Shown here piece by piece: positions 41,891 to 51,001 of a stretch of DNA of 64,000 bases. This DNA is from Vulcanimicrobiota bacterium. Lineage in GTDB: Bacteria; Vulcanimicrobiota; Xenobia; Xenobiales; JADMJV01. The stretch is from the NCBI GenBank assembly GCA_017307785.1, contig JAFKGI010000034.1:28587-92586 (forward strand). Direction: 5' to 3'. The position numbers and the translations under genes are program-made. The notes under the pieces are model-generated. The model searched no databases and was not told the DNA's origin. It was given only the letters and a program-made list of their open reading frames with translations. Numbering within the stretch: the stretch's first letter is position 1; the number at the start of each line of letters is the position of its first letter.

Positions 41891-42821
41891 GCAAATACCC
41901 CGGCACCTGAGCGATCGGATTGGAAACGAATCCGCCGTGTCCGTCCGGCAATAGAACTTCCGCCTGAGGAGACTGCTGGGCCACCGCCTGCAGCGCGTCC
42001 CAGCTCAAACGCTTGGGAATCTCGCCCTCGGCCGAACTGCCGCCCACGATCACCATACGCTTGATCTGATGTTCGCCGTGCATCATGGCGTTGGCCATAG
42101 CCACCCGCTCGGCCTGAGTGGAAAACGAGGACGTCTCCACGCGAATGCCCGTGTAAATCTTACCGTCCACCGTCTCCACGGCCGCGCCCACCGGTTCATT
42201 GGTGCGCGGCACAAACGAGCGCGAACGCGCGATCAAAGCCTGAGCCACCAGCGGGTCGGGATGATCGCTGGAAGGCGGCGCCAGATTGGGAACCTCAGGA
42301 CGATCCCGGTGATAAGCCTTGGGCAGCATATCGCCGGCCCGATAGACCTCGACATTGTAACCATCCGAGGCCAGCAAAATTTCGTGCATCTCCGGATTGA
42401 TTTCGAAAATCGCCTGACGGCAGTTGCCGCACGAAGTCATGCTGCTCTGCTTGGTGCGCGCCTCTTCCACCGAAGCGCCTTCCTTGGCCACGAACACGGC
42501 GCAAGCTTTCAAATCCTTGGGTTTCTGACCATCGGCCAGGGCAAAAGCCAGCGCCAGCTGCTCGCCGTGGTCGGCGTAGGGAGTCAGCTCAAAGTTGCCC
42601 GACGAGTAAACCTTGCCGTCCTGGGCCAGCACCGAGGAACCCACCATCGAGTGCGAGTTGGGCGTGTAAGCGTGGGTGCGCGCCTCCACCGCCCGGTCCA
42701 CCAGGTCCCGATATTGCCCCAACTCTTCCTCAGAGCACTGCACCTGAGAAACCACCGGAGGGGTGGGTGCATGAGTATGGGAGTGATTGCAGACATGCGG
42801 GCGAGCGGAGATCATTTGCAT
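41877..42821 (-). CDS. Two-domain cytidine-deaminase-like protein
   Basis: The 314-residue protein has an N-terminal deaminase domain at about residues 30-150, with HGE (in YADHGEQLAL) and SCGNCRQAIF as zinc and catalytic residues. A second deaminase-like domain (about 175-290) has TQAERVAMA without the Cys/His ligand and no P-C-x-x-C, so it is probably non-catalytic. This resembles the E. coli Cdd arrangement of active plus degenerate domain, but HGE replaces the usual HAE. It may deaminate cytidine or a related nucleoside. Upstream is an in-frame His-rich segment (HVCNHSHTHAP) of unclear role, so the start is uncertain. Confidence 0.75.
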   Translation of the reverse strand: MQMISARPHVCNHSHTHAPTPPVVSQVQCSEEELGQYRDLVDRAVEARTHAYTPNSHSMVGSSVLAQDGKVYSSGNFELTPYADHGEQLALAFALADGQKPKDLKACAVFVAKEGASVEEARTKQSSMTSCGNCRQAIFEINPEMHEILLASDGYNVEVYRAGDMLPKAYHRDRPEVPNLAPPSSDHPDPLVAQALIARSRSFVPRTNEPVGAAVETVDGKIYTGIRVETSSFSTQAERVAMANAMMHGEHQIKRMVIVGGSSAEGEIPKRLSWDALQAVAQQSPQAEVLLPDGHGGFVSNPIAQVPGYLLTHS

Positions 42822-42947
42822 GCCCCTACTCTAGCAAACCTGTCTGAAAGACGACTGAAATGTTCACAAATACCCCCCCTTGGTAGAGATTTGGGAGTAC
42901 TTCGCCTGGCATAGTGTGCCCACACCCAACACACACAGGAGGCAAAA

Positions 42948-43403
42948 ATGATCAAGAAACTCAAAGAACTGCTAGAGCGAGACAATCACCAGAAGACCCG
43001 GAAGTTCTTCCTGGAAAACTTCGTTCCCGTGGAGGCCCGACCGGCCCAGGACAATATCCTGGAAGTCCTGCTGCAGAGCGCGGTCATGCAGATGGGCATC
43101 GGTCTTCCCGCACTGGACAATCTGAAGACGCAGCGCAGCGGCAAACTCATCTTCGGGGAATTCACGGCCGGAAATTTCCAGGGAGAATACTTCTACCTGC
43201 CGGAATCGAGCACGGGCATGGCCTGGTTGCACAACTCGACCGCCCTCAAGCGTTTTCGACTCCGGCCCATCTCCGAGTCAGAAGCTCTGAGCCGACTCGC
43301 AGGCAGTGCTAGCCGATTGCCAGCAAGTTTCGTCCCCAATTGGCCAGTTCATCCAGGCTGGCTGCAGGGACGAGGATCGAAATCTCATTGGGGCCGCGGG
43401 TAA
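42948..43403 (+). CDS. Hypothetical protein with SseB-like features
   Basis: The 151-residue protein has a strong AGGAGG before the ATG. The first 110 residues look coherent: a helix (KKLKELLERDNHQKTRKFFL), then beta strands with GKLIFGEFTAGNFQGEYFYL. The general form recalls small SseB-N or enhanced-serine-sensitivity domains, but I am not sure. The last 32 residues are translated from the antisense of the neighbouring gene (95 bp convergent overlap) and look non-native. No signal peptide is present. Confidence 0.6.
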   Translation: MIKKLKELLERDNHQKTRKFFLENFVPVEARPAQDNILEVLLQSAVMQMGIGLPALDNLKTQRSGKLIFGEFTAGNFQGEYFYLPESSTGMAWLHNSTALKRFRLRPISESEALSRLAGSASRLPASFVPNWPVHPGWLQGRGSKSHWGRG

Positions 43404-43959
43404 TCAGCACTTCCTGACCGCTGGGTAGTTTGACCCGGCTGGGTTCGGCCGCCTCGCCCTCGATGTGTTGCACCAGACGAGCGCCTTCGGCCTCCATACC
43501 AAAGTAGGAGAAGCCCTTCTCCTTTACCAGCGGCGTTTCGCCGGCCGGGCTGTGCAGCAGCTCGGCCGGCACCTGGCCCAGCTGCAGACCCATCTGGGCC
43601 ATGGTCTCGAAATCGCGCTCGTGCTCCAGCTCAAAGGTCAAACCGCCGGGAGCTTCCATCAGCAGCGGCCCGTGCAGCTCTCCCGAACAGGTGCGGCCGG
43701 CAAAGTCTTCCCCTTCGACCCGCTTGGAAACGGGGGCCTTTTCGGGCGCGCTCTTCTTCTTGGTTCCCTGCGAAGGCGGAGGCGGCGGGGCCACCACGGC
43801 CTTCTGCGACAACTCCACCTTGTTCTCCAGCGACAGCGCCTCGACGCCCGTCTTCACCTCGGGCTGCGGCGCCGGAGCAGCGGCGGGCTCGGGGCGGGCG
43901 ACCGGGGCGGCGGTGCGCACCGGAGTGGAAACAGAAGCGGAAATCGGTTGGATGGCCAT
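43309..43959 (-). CDS. Soluble protein with Ala/Pro-rich leader
   Basis: The 216-residue protein starts MAIQPISASVSTPVRTAAPV and has a Pro/Ala-rich disordered first 80 residues with no signal peptide. The second half is a compact alpha/beta domain (EDFAGRTCSGELHGPLLMEA, GQEVLITRGPNEISILVPAA). No family is recognised. The leader matches the MAI(S/Q) starts of the subtilase-like protein and the large Ser-rich protein. It is divergent from the 307-residue helical protein gene (64 bp gap), which has a similar Ser/Thr/Pro start. Confidence 0.65.
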   Translation of the reverse strand: MAIQPISASVSTPVRTAAPVARPEPAAAPAPQPEVKTGVEALSLENKVELSQKAVVAPPPPPSQGTKKKSAPEKAPVSKRVEGEDFAGRTCSGELHGPLLMEAPGGLTFELEHERDFETMAQMGLQLGQVPAELLHSPAGETPLVKEKGFSYFGMEAEGARLVQHIEGEAAEPSRVKLPSGQEVLITRGPNEISILVPAASLDELANWGRNLLAIG

Positions 43960-44023
43960 TTGCAGCTAAATTAAGGGAAAGCCCTTTCAGTTCCTTTTCC
44001 GGGCCCTCACCTACTATTCAGAA

Positions 44024-44947
44024 ATGAAGATAACCTCGGCCTCCACCCCGCAACCCCAGCGCATCGCCCGCCTCGAGCAAAAGCTGGAAGAAGCTTACGG
44101 CACCTACATGTATTGCGAAGCGGCCGACTTCCAGAGCGCCCAGGAACGGGCGACCTCGGCCGAAATGAGCAAGCAAATGAGCCAGCTCCGCCGGGAACTG
44201 GCCGAACTGCGCGGCGACAGCGTGCTCTCCCCCGCCCCCCTCACCAGCTACCTCGAGCAGTTGGAAAAACAGCATCCCCTGGCCGGCGTCAGCCCGGCCA
44301 TCACCCAAAAACTCATCCCCCACCTGCACGCCCGCTCCGAAGGCTTGTCCGATGATGTGGCCGACATTCAGGACGCCCTGATTCACAAAAAGATCGAACC
44401 CGAACAACTGCACACGGCCCTCCAACAGCAGGCTCAGAATCGCCCCTCGATCCACAAAAAAGACGCCCCCGAAGTCCGTCAGCAAACGGCCCAGATCCTC
44501 AAAGAAGGCGTTCCCAAAGAAGGCCCCGACCTCTTCGCCACCTCTGAGGCCCTCATTCAGGCCGTGCTCGACAACCCCAAAGCCTCAGAATTGCAAAAAG
44601 CCGTGGCCGAACTGGCCCAAGAGCAAAGCTTGCCCGTGCAAGCCGCCGACCTCTCCAACCGCTCCTGGCAGGCCGTCTACCAAAAAGGCGACCTGGGCCG
44701 CTGGTCCACCCGCCTCCAGGAAGAAAAAAAGCCGGGACTGGCCGACCGCATGGCCACCATGCTCGACCACCCCGACCTCAAGTTTCCCAAAGAAGAACGC
44801 CGGCAGGCCGTGGAAGCCCTCACCGGCTGGCTCCAGCAACGCGCCGAGAAAGCCCTGCAAAACCCTTACAGCACCGCATCCTTCATGAAAGAACTCACGC
44901 GCTGGTCCAAATACGGCGTGGACACCGACAGCCTGCTCAAAAGCTGA
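44024..44947 (+). CDS. Soluble helical protein with Ser/Thr/Pro start
   Basis: The 307-residue protein begins KITSASTPQPQRIARLEQKL and is mostly helical (ARLEQKLEEAYGTYMYCEAA, SKQMSQLRRELAELRGD). It has no signal peptide, membrane span or enzyme motif. Coiled-coil segments lie near both the start and the middle. No family is recognised. It could be an effector, chaperone or structural component. The start lacks a clear ribosome-binding site. The end overlaps the convergent secreted-protein gene by 11 bp. Confidence 0.65.
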   Translation: MKITSASTPQPQRIARLEQKLEEAYGTYMYCEAADFQSAQERATSAEMSKQMSQLRRELAELRGDSVLSPAPLTSYLEQLEKQHPLAGVSPAITQKLIPHLHARSEGLSDDVADIQDALIHKKIEPEQLHTALQQQAQNRPSIHKKDAPEVRQQTAQILKEGVPKEGPDLFATSEALIQAVLDNPKASELQKAVAELAQEQSLPVQAADLSNRSWQAVYQKGDLGRWSTRLQEEKKPGLADRMATMLDHPDLKFPKEERRQAVEALTGWLQQRAEKALQNPYSTASFMKELTRWSKYGVDTDSLLKS

Positions 44948-45389
44948 ACGAGTTCAGGACCTCCTGCAAAATGCCCTCATAGGAAGTGCGCTTGCTGCCA
45001 TCGCGCCCGTCTTTGTAGTTGACCACAAACTTGGTGATGCCGCTGCTGGCGATCACCTGAAAACCGTCCTGCTTCCGCTCCAAAAGAGCCCGCAACTTGC
45101 CGAGCTTCACTTCCTGAAAGTCCTTCTTGCCCTGCATACGCTGGACCATCAAAACCTTGTCCACCAGGTTCACATTGTCCCGATCATCCTCGCCCCATCC
45201 GGAGATCGACTGAGGATAAAAAGGCGCATACTCCGCCTCGTTCAACGAGTAAGCGATGGGAGTATCGGTGGAAATCCAGTCCCCGCCCACCGTCACCGTA
45301 AAGCCCGGAGCCTTCTTCTGCCCCGGAAACTTCAAAGGACCGGCCCAGGCGGCCAGACTCAACATTGTAAGAATTAGTAAAGTCTTCAT
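44937..45389 (-). CDS. Small secreted protein
   Basis: The product is 150 residues from ATG 45389; the open frame upstream is antisense or out of frame with the next gene. It has a signal peptide (KTLLILTMLSLAAWAG) and a beta-rich mature domain (FTVTVGGDWISTDTPIAYSL, FQVIASSGITKFVVNYKDG). No Cys is present in the mature part and no family is recognised. It is convergent with the helical protein gene and follows the PELD-anchored protein gene by 26 bp on the same strand. Confidence 0.65.
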   Translation of the reverse strand: MKTLLILTMLSLAAWAGPLKFPGQKKAPGFTVTVGGDWISTDTPIAYSLNEAEYAPFYPQSISGWGEDDRDNVNLVDKVLMVQRMQGKKDFQEVKLGKLRALLERKQDGFQVIASSGITKFVVNYKDGRDGSKRTSYEGILQEVLNSFSF

Positions 45390-45415
45390 TCCGGTGCATC
45401 CGACACCGGGCCCGG

Positions 45416-46060
45416 TTAACCCTGCGCAGCCCGCTTGCGCCGGCCTCCCAGCAACAGCCCCACCGCCAGAAAAGCCGGCAGCAAAGCCGAAGATCCGTCT
45501 AACTCGGGAGCCTCCCCGGCATCGGCCAGCACCTGCATGGTCGGCAAGTAGAAGGTGGAGCTCGTCCACGGCCCCCCGGTCCCCCCTCCGTTGAAGCGAT
45601 ACGAACCCATCACATTGGACATTCTCCAGGAATAACCGTTGAGGACGGAAGAACTGGCCACCACCCAGTAGGTGGTGTTGGCGCTCAACACCGTAACCGC
45701 GTCTGGAGCCCAGCTGACCAGTGGTGCAATCGTGTCCAGCGTAAACGTCACAGGATCCTGCAGAGTGAGCGAGGCGACCTGCGTCCCGGGCACGCCACCC
45801 CCATCGGAAAACAAACCCAACGAAAGTCCGGGACCCGACGAACCACCTGAATTAGCATAGACGATTCCCGTGAGGATGTTGCTTAGAGTCATGGTGCTGC
45901 CGCCGGTTGTGAACGAACTGGCAAGGGAAAATCCAGAGTCGAGCCCATAGGCTGGGGTGCCCGGGGGCGGACTCAGATAGGCGCTCTGATCGTAGACCAC
46001 CACCGGAGCGGCCAGAGCCGGAAGACAAAGGAGACAAAAGAGAACGGGCAAAAACTTCAT
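45416..46060 (-). CDS. Secreted beta-sandwich protein with PELD-type C-terminal anchor
   Basis: The product is 214 residues from ATG 46060. It has a signal peptide (KFLPVLFCLLCLPALA) and a beta-sandwich of the choice-of-anchor type (VLSANTTYWVVASSSVLNGY, GYSWRMSNVMGSYRF). At the C-terminus a short motif (EAPELD) is followed by a hydrophobic helix (LLPAFLAVGLLLG) and GRRKR. This tripartite tail is built like a PEP-CTERM signal, with PELD instead of PEP. The related protein at 59532-60236 has the same tail. It is probably processed and anchored at the outer surface. Confidence 0.75.
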   Translation of the reverse strand: MKFLPVLFCLLCLPALAAPVVVYDQSAYLSPPPGTPAYGLDSGFSLASSFTTGGSTMTLSNILTGIVYANSGGSSGPGLSLGLFSDGGGVPGTQVASLTLQDPVTFTLDTIAPLVSWAPDAVTVLSANTTYWVVASSSVLNGYSWRMSNVMGSYRFNGGGTGGPWTSSTFYLPTMQVLADAGEAPELDGSSALLPAFLAVGLLLGGRRKRAAQG

Positions 46061-46133
46061 CGCACACGATTGATCATTTCGCCGCCAACTCCTGCCAGCA
46101 GGCGAAAATACCAACCCCCAGAACCAGCCCTCC

Positions 46134-48224
46134 ATGAAACGCCTGCTGCTCGCTCTCGCCCTCACTCACTGCCTCCCCGCCGAACCCCTGAAGAAGCCCG
46201 AATTCCTCCAGGAATACTGCGAAACCCGAGGCTACGCCCTGGGCCGCCCCGTCAAACCGCGTTTCACCCCCGACGGCCGCCTGCTCTTTCTGCGCTCCCC
46301 GGGCGACAGCCGCACCCAATCGCTCTATGAATGGAAAGACGGCAAAGCCCACTTGCTGCTCGCTCCCAACCAGGAAGAAAAACTCTCGCCCGAAGAAAAA
46401 GCCCGCAACGAGCGCAAACGCCAGCTCGGCACCGGCTTCACCGAATTCTTCCCCAACCCCAAAGACGGCAGCATTCTCTTGCCCCTGGCCGGCCGCCTCA
46501 TCCTCCTCAAAGAAAAAGCCCGAGCCCTCCCGATCGAAGGAGCCATCGACCCGCAGTGGTCCCCGGACGGCAGCAAAATCGCCTACGTCAAAGCCCAGGA
46601 CCTCTGGCTCTACGACCTCAAAGCCGGCAAAGAACGCCGCCTCACCAGCGGGGGCAGCAAAGAACTCACCCACGGCATCGCCGAATTCGTAGCCCAGGAA
46701 GAAATGCGCCGCCTCTCCGGCTTCTGCTGGAGCCCCGACTCTCAATCCATCGCTTACGAAGAAGCCGATCACCGCAAAGTGGAAATCTGGTACATCAGCG
46801 ACCCCCTGCACCCGGAAAACGCCCCCGCCCAGCAGTACTACCCAAGGCCCGGCAAGCCCAACGTCAAAGCCCGCCTCGGCATCCTTTCCCTCAAGACCGG
46901 CAAGACCCAATGGATCGGACTGCCCGCTGAGTATCTGGCCGCCATGCAGTGGCACAAAGACGGCGGACTCACCCTGCAATTGCAAGACCGCCTGCAGCAA
47001 AAACTGACCCTGGCCGAAGTCAAAGACGGCAAACTCCAGACCCTCCAGCAAGAGACCTCGCGCACCTGGGTCCCCCTCGACCAGGACGTGCCCAAATGGC
47101 TGGACCAGGACCACTACCTCTGGCTCAAGCCCAACAACGACCGCATGGCCCTGGCCCTCTGCAACCGCAAAACCAAAGCGGTGCGCTTCCTCGACCCCAA
47201 ACAAGACTACGACATCGAAAACATCGTGGCCCAACACGAAAACGGCGTGCTGCTGCGCGTCGACTCCACCCCCGGCAACCCTCGTCTGCACTGGGTCTCC
47301 CTGGATGGCGAAGCCCCTCACGACCCCAACCTGGAGGGCGTCGACGAAGCCGTCTACAAAAACGGTAAACTGGCCGTGATCCAGCAAACCATGGATCAAC
47401 TACCCACCCTCAAAGTGGAAGACCAAACGGTCGACAGCCAGGCTCTCACCCCCCAGCTCGAAGTCCACCCCGAATTCGTCACCGTGGGAGACTACCGCAC
47501 CCTCATCCTGCGCCCCAGCAACTTCGACCCCAAGAAAAAATACCCGGTCATCCTGGACGTCTACGGCGGCCCCACCAAAATCCAGGTGGCCCACGCCGAA
47601 AAAGCCTGGCTGCTCGACCAGTGGCTGGCCGAACAAGGCTTTATCGTAGTAGCCGCCGACAACCACGGCACGCCCGGCCGCGGCCTGGCCTGGCAGGACG
47701 CCGTCTACGGCAAATTCGACACCCTGCCCTTAGAAGACCAGGTCAAAGCCCTGCAGCAGCTGGGCGCCAAATACCCCGAGCTCGACCTCAATCGGGTGGG
47801 CAGCTGGGGCTGGTCTTTTGGCGGCTACCTCTCGGCCCAGGCCGTGCTGCAACGCCCCGACTTTTTTAAAGCGGCCGTAGCTGGAGCTCCTGTGACCGAC
47901 TGGAGTGACTATGACACCCACTACACCGAACGCTACCTGGGCACGCCCCAGACCCAACCCCACGCCTACGAACGCTCCAACCTCATGAACCTGGCCGACA
48001 AACTCACCCGCCCCCTGCTGCTGGTGCACGGCAGCGCCGACGACAACGTCTACTTCCGCCACAGCCTGCGCCTCAGCGACGCCCTCTTCCGCCACGGCCA
48101 GGCCTACGAACTGCTGGTTCTGCCCGGCATCACCCACAGCTTCCGCCCCGACGTCACCATCACCCAACAACTCTGGACCCGCTCCGTCCACTTCTTCCAG
48201 ACCAACCTCGGCAGCCCCAAATAG
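46134..48224 (+). CDS. S9-family serine peptidase (dipeptidyl peptidase IV-like)
   Basis: The 696-residue protein has a short signal peptide (KRLLLALALTHCLPA). The N-terminal beta-propeller covers about 40-440 (IDPQWSPDGSKIAYVK). The C-terminal alpha/beta hydrolase domain (about 445-696) has the nucleophile in GSWGWSFGGYLSA, the Asp in LVHGSADDNVYF and the His in LPGITHSFRP. The Glu pair in FVAQEEMRRL resembles the double-Glu that binds the substrate amino terminus in DPP4. It probably removes dipeptides from peptides in the envelope or outside. It stands alone, divergent from the PELD-anchored gene. Confidence 0.9.
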   Translation: MKRLLLALALTHCLPAEPLKKPEFLQEYCETRGYALGRPVKPRFTPDGRLLFLRSPGDSRTQSLYEWKDGKAHLLLAPNQEEKLSPEEKARNERKRQLGTGFTEFFPNPKDGSILLPLAGRLILLKEKARALPIEGAIDPQWSPDGSKIAYVKAQDLWLYDLKAGKERRLTSGGSKELTHGIAEFVAQEEMRRLSGFCWSPDSQSIAYEEADHRKVEIWYISDPLHPENAPAQQYYPRPGKPNVKARLGILSLKTGKTQWIGLPAEYLAAMQWHKDGGLTLQLQDRLQQKLTLAEVKDGKLQTLQQETSRTWVPLDQDVPKWLDQDHYLWLKPNNDRMALALCNRKTKAVRFLDPKQDYDIENIVAQHENGVLLRVDSTPGNPRLHWVSLDGEAPHDPNLEGVDEAVYKNGKLAVIQQTMDQLPTLKVEDQTVDSQALTPQLEVHPEFVTVGDYRTLILRPSNFDPKKKYPVILDVYGGPTKIQVAHAEKAWLLDQWLAEQGFIVVAADNHGTPGRGLAWQDAVYGKFDTLPLEDQVKALQQLGAKYPELDLNRVGSWGWSFGGYLSAQAVLQRPDFFKAAVAGAPVTDWSDYDTHYTERYLGTPQTQPHAYERSNLMNLADKLTRPLLLVHGSADDNVYFRHSLRLSDALFRHGQAYELLVLPGITHSFRPDVTITQQLWTRSVHFFQTNLGSPK

Positions 48225-48330
48225 TTTCAGGAAAATTTCCGGACCGCGTGACCGGCTGTTAACACACAGTTTCCCAAACCCCCGGCCCGGTACCCTACAT
48301 TGAATTCACCATAAAGAAAGTCCCAATCCA

Positions 48331-48804
48331 GTGATCGCCAGCTTTACCAGTTTCCACCACGCCAACATCAGCCAGCCCTACGAAGCAGCCCAGCAAGGCC
48401 TGCGCACCCTCAAGCAACTCGACGGCACCCCTGGCGACAAAAACCCCAACCCCAACGCCATCTCCATGACCACCTCTCAAGGTCAACTCGACGCCGTCAT
48501 CCTCTCCAACCCGGACGACTCCAGCTCCATCATCCAGCGCCTCAGCAAAAAGTCCGGCGAAGTCGTCACCTCCTGGCTCGACATCCCCAAAGCGGGCAAC
48601 GGCATCCCCAACATGACCGGCTTTGAAATCTCCCAGAGCCTCATCGGCCTCCACGGCCTCGCCCTCAGCGTCAAAGAAAGCTGGAACGCCAGCTCCATGG
48701 GCATCCCCAGTCGCAGCTACGAGAACCTGCTCATGGCCTCCAACGAATCCCAAAACGCCCTGATGCGCGCCGAAGCCGTGCTCGCCTCCTTCCCCGCCCC
48801 TTGA
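48331..48804 (+). CDS. Hypothetical soluble protein
   Basis: The product is 157 residues from GTG 48331. The start is IASFTSFHHANISQPYEAAQ with no signal peptide. The middle is polar (TPGDKNPNPNAISMTTSQGQ) and the end helical (SYENLLMASNESQNALMRAE). A general likeness to flagellar-rod-type N-terminal leaders is noted but not convincing. The last four bases overlap the TTG start of the next gene, so translational coupling is likely. No family is recognised. Confidence 0.55.
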   Translation: MIASFTSFHHANISQPYEAAQQGLRTLKQLDGTPGDKNPNPNAISMTTSQGQLDAVILSNPDDSSSIIQRLSKKSGEVVTSWLDIPKAGNGIPNMTGFEISQSLIGLHGLALSVKESWNASSMGIPSRSYENLLMASNESQNALMRAEAVLASFPAP

Positions 48805-49379
48805 AACGCCTGCTCTTCTGCCTCGCCCTGATCGGCCTGGTCCAGGCCGATCCCGCCCACGACTACGCCAACATCACCAACAAAAAGAAGATGCAGTCCT
48901 TCCACTACCCGCTGGCCCTCTACTCGCCCCAGCTCGAAGAACAAAGCGAAGTCGGCGGCCCCAAGAATCTTCCCGTGCTGGCCCTCTACTTCTTCCGCCA
49001 CGAACGCAGCCAGGAAGAACACAAAGCCTTCGCCGCCGCCCTGGCCGACCACAAACACGGTGCCGGCAGCGAATTCCCCTATGCCGTCCTGGAGCTGGGC
49101 ATCACCAACCCGGAATCCCTCTCCACCAAATCGATCCAGACCTTCAACGTGGGCCGCTGCCTCAACCCGGCCAGCTTCAACCTCACCGGCGCCATGCTCA
49201 ACGACCCCACCCAAAAAAGTCAGTGGAAAATCGAACTCGGCGATCTCTCCGGCGAACTCAAAGACGGCGGCAGCCTGCAGGTGGACCTCAGCTTCGAACA
49301 CATCGCCTCACGCTATCAGGCCGAATTCGCCGGCACCGTCCCGGTCATGCTCGTCCCCGCCTCCCGCTACCAACCCTGA
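48801..49379 (+). CDS. Small secreted protein, TTG start
   Basis: The product is 192 residues from TTG 48801, which overlaps the upstream stop by 4 bp. It has a signal peptide (KRLLFCLALIGLVQA), with the remainder beta-rich and charged (HYPLALYSPQLEEQSEVGGP, SGELKDGGSLQVDLSFEHIA). The mature part has one Cys (GRCLNPAS). No enzyme motif or family is recognised. It is in a rightward run with the following secreted-protein gene (11 bp gap). Confidence 0.65.
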   Translation: MKRLLFCLALIGLVQADPAHDYANITNKKKMQSFHYPLALYSPQLEEQSEVGGPKNLPVLALYFFRHERSQEEHKAFAAALADHKHGAGSEFPYAVLELGITNPESLSTKSIQTFNVGRCLNPASFNLTGAMLNDPTQKSQWKIELGDLSGELKDGGSLQVDLSFEHIASRYQAEFAGTVPVMLVPASRYQP

Positions 49380-49390
49380 AAGGAACCCCC

Positions 49391-49822
49391 ATGAAAAAGC
49401 CGCTGCTTCTCGCCGCCCTGCTCACCAGCACCGCCTGGGCCGAACAACTCTACTTTGCCCGCCTGGAAACGCAGGTCAGCTGGCAAGAGAAAAAGCAAAC
49501 GCGCCATGAAACCCGGGTCTACTACTCTCAGACCCTCACCACCGAAGTCGGCGACCTCCGCCTCATCCAGAACCTGGACAAATACTTCGACGAAGGCATC
49601 GTCAAACCGGCCGCCAAACGGGGCGTCCAGATCAAATACTACGACAGCGACATCAAAATCTATCCCGCCTCCTACAGCTACGAGAACGAAGCGGAAGCCA
49701 AAGCCGCCCGTGACCAGCTCCAGGAAAGCGACCGGTCCAATCACTACTCCCTCTACAACTTCACCTGGAACTACAACGGCACCGCCAACGGCGAAGAAAC
49801 CACCCGCCCCCAACGCCTCTAA
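49391..49822 (+). CDS. Small secreted protein
   Basis: The product is 143 residues from ATG 49391, preceded by AAAGGAA. It has a signal peptide (KKPLLLAALLTSTAWA) and a mature domain rich in Tyr (YYSQTLTTEVGDLRLIQNLD, IKYYDSDIKIYPASYSYEN). No Cys is present. No family is recognised. It is third in the 48331-49822 run of small genes, which may form one operon of secreted products. Confidence 0.65.
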   Translation: MKKPLLLAALLTSTAWAEQLYFARLETQVSWQEKKQTRHETRVYYSQTLTTEVGDLRLIQNLDKYFDEGIVKPAAKRGVQIKYYDSDIKIYPASYSYENEAEAKAARDQLQESDRSNHYSLYNFTWNYNGTANGEETTRPQRL

Positions 49823-49888
49823 GCCTGACCGATCAAGTACTCCAAACGGTCCTTGCCACCCGCCAGAATCTGTGCGCATAATCCCCAA

Positions 49889-51001
49889 ATGAACGCGCGT
49901 AAAGCCATCGGGCTTTGTTTTTTCTGCGCGGGACTGGTCTTTGCGTCGTGGGCGAGCCGGATCCCTGATATCAAACAGGCCCTCGGACTCACGGACGGAC
50001 AACTCGGCAGCCTGCTTATGGGCCTGCCCGCCGGCCAACTCCTCACGCTGCCCCTCTCCGCCTACCTCGAGAGCCGCTTCGGCAGCAAAAACCTGGCCCG
50101 CCCCGGCCTGCTCCTCTACGCCCTCATGCTGGTGCTCACCAGCCAGGCTCCCACGCCCCTGACGCTGGCCTTAGCCCTCTTTGGAATGGGAAGTTTAGGC
50201 AACATCACCAGCATCTCCATCAACACCCAGGGGGTGCTCGCCGAAAAACAAGAAGGTCGCACCATTATGAGCACCTTCCACGGCCTGTGGAGCCTGGCCG
50301 GCTTCACCGGCGCCCTGCTGGGCCTCACCATGATGTGGTTTCACGTCTCCCCCGCCCGCCACTTTCTCTTCGTCTGGCTACTCGTCTTCGTGCTCGTGCA
50401 AATCCTCCACCCGCACCTGATCGCCTCTGGCGAACGCAAACAAAAAGCCAAGGCTAGATTTGACAAAACACTCCTGCCCCTGGGCATGATCGGCTTCTGC
50501 AGCTTCGCCACCGAAGGCTCCATGTTCGACTGGAGCGGCGTCTACTTCCGCGAAGTCGTACACGCACCCAGCCATTTCATCCTGCTCGGCTACTCCGCGT
50601 TCATGATCTGCATGGCCAGCGGACGCCTGCTAGGAGACCGCGTCATCCGCCGCTGGGGCCGCCTGCCCGTGCTCGGCGCCAGCGGCATTCTCATGAGCAC
50701 CGGCCTCTGCCTGGCCATCCTCTTCCCCCAGCTCGTCCCCGCCACCCTGGCCTTCATGATGGTAGGATTCGGCGTTTCCAGCGTCGTCCCCAACGTCTAC
50801 AGCCTGGCCGGCAGCAGCCCCTCCGTCGAACCCGGCGTCGCCATCGCCACCGTGGCCAGCATGGCCTACTTCGGCTTCCTGCTCGGCCCGCCCATGATCG
50901 GCTACGTCTCCTCGGTATCCAGCCTGCGCGTCTCCTACGGCGTCATCGCCATCCTGGGGCTGCTCATCTTCCAGCTGCGCAAAAACATCCAGCGCGCGTG
51001 A
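49889..51001 (+). CDS. MFS transporter
   Basis: The product is 370 residues from ATG 49889, after which the first membrane helix begins. About twelve hydrophobic spans are present. The first segment GLCFFCAGLVFASWASRIPD followed by IKQALGLTDGQLGSLLMGLP matches the MFS group (YbjJ-like) with an S-R-I-P-D motif after helix 1. The substrate is unknown. The GTG of the peroxiredoxin-like gene overlaps its stop by 4 bp, and a third gene overlaps the next stop, so the three form a tightly coupled operon. Confidence 0.85.
   Translation: MNARKAIGLCFFCAGLVFASWASRIPDIKQALGLTDGQLGSLLMGLPAGQLLTLPLSAYLESRFGSKNLARPGLLLYALMLVLTSQAPTPLTLALALFGMGSLGNITSISINTQGVLAEKQEGRTIMSTFHGLWSLAGFTGALLGLTMMWFHVSPARHFLFVWLLVFVLVQILHPHLIASGERKQKAKARFDKTLLPLGMIGFCSFATEGSMFDWSGVYFREVVHAPSHFILLGYSAFMICMASGRLLGDRVIRRWGRLPVLGASGILMSTGLCLAILFPQLVPATLAFMMVGFGVSSVVPNVYSLAGSSPSVEPGVAIATVASMAYFGFLLGPPMIGYVSSVSSLRVSYGVIAILGLLIFQLRKNIQRA

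Noticed and set aside
46074..47399. 441-residue leftward open frame
   Set aside because: Antisense of the S9 peptidase gene with Phe/Val/Gly shadow composition.
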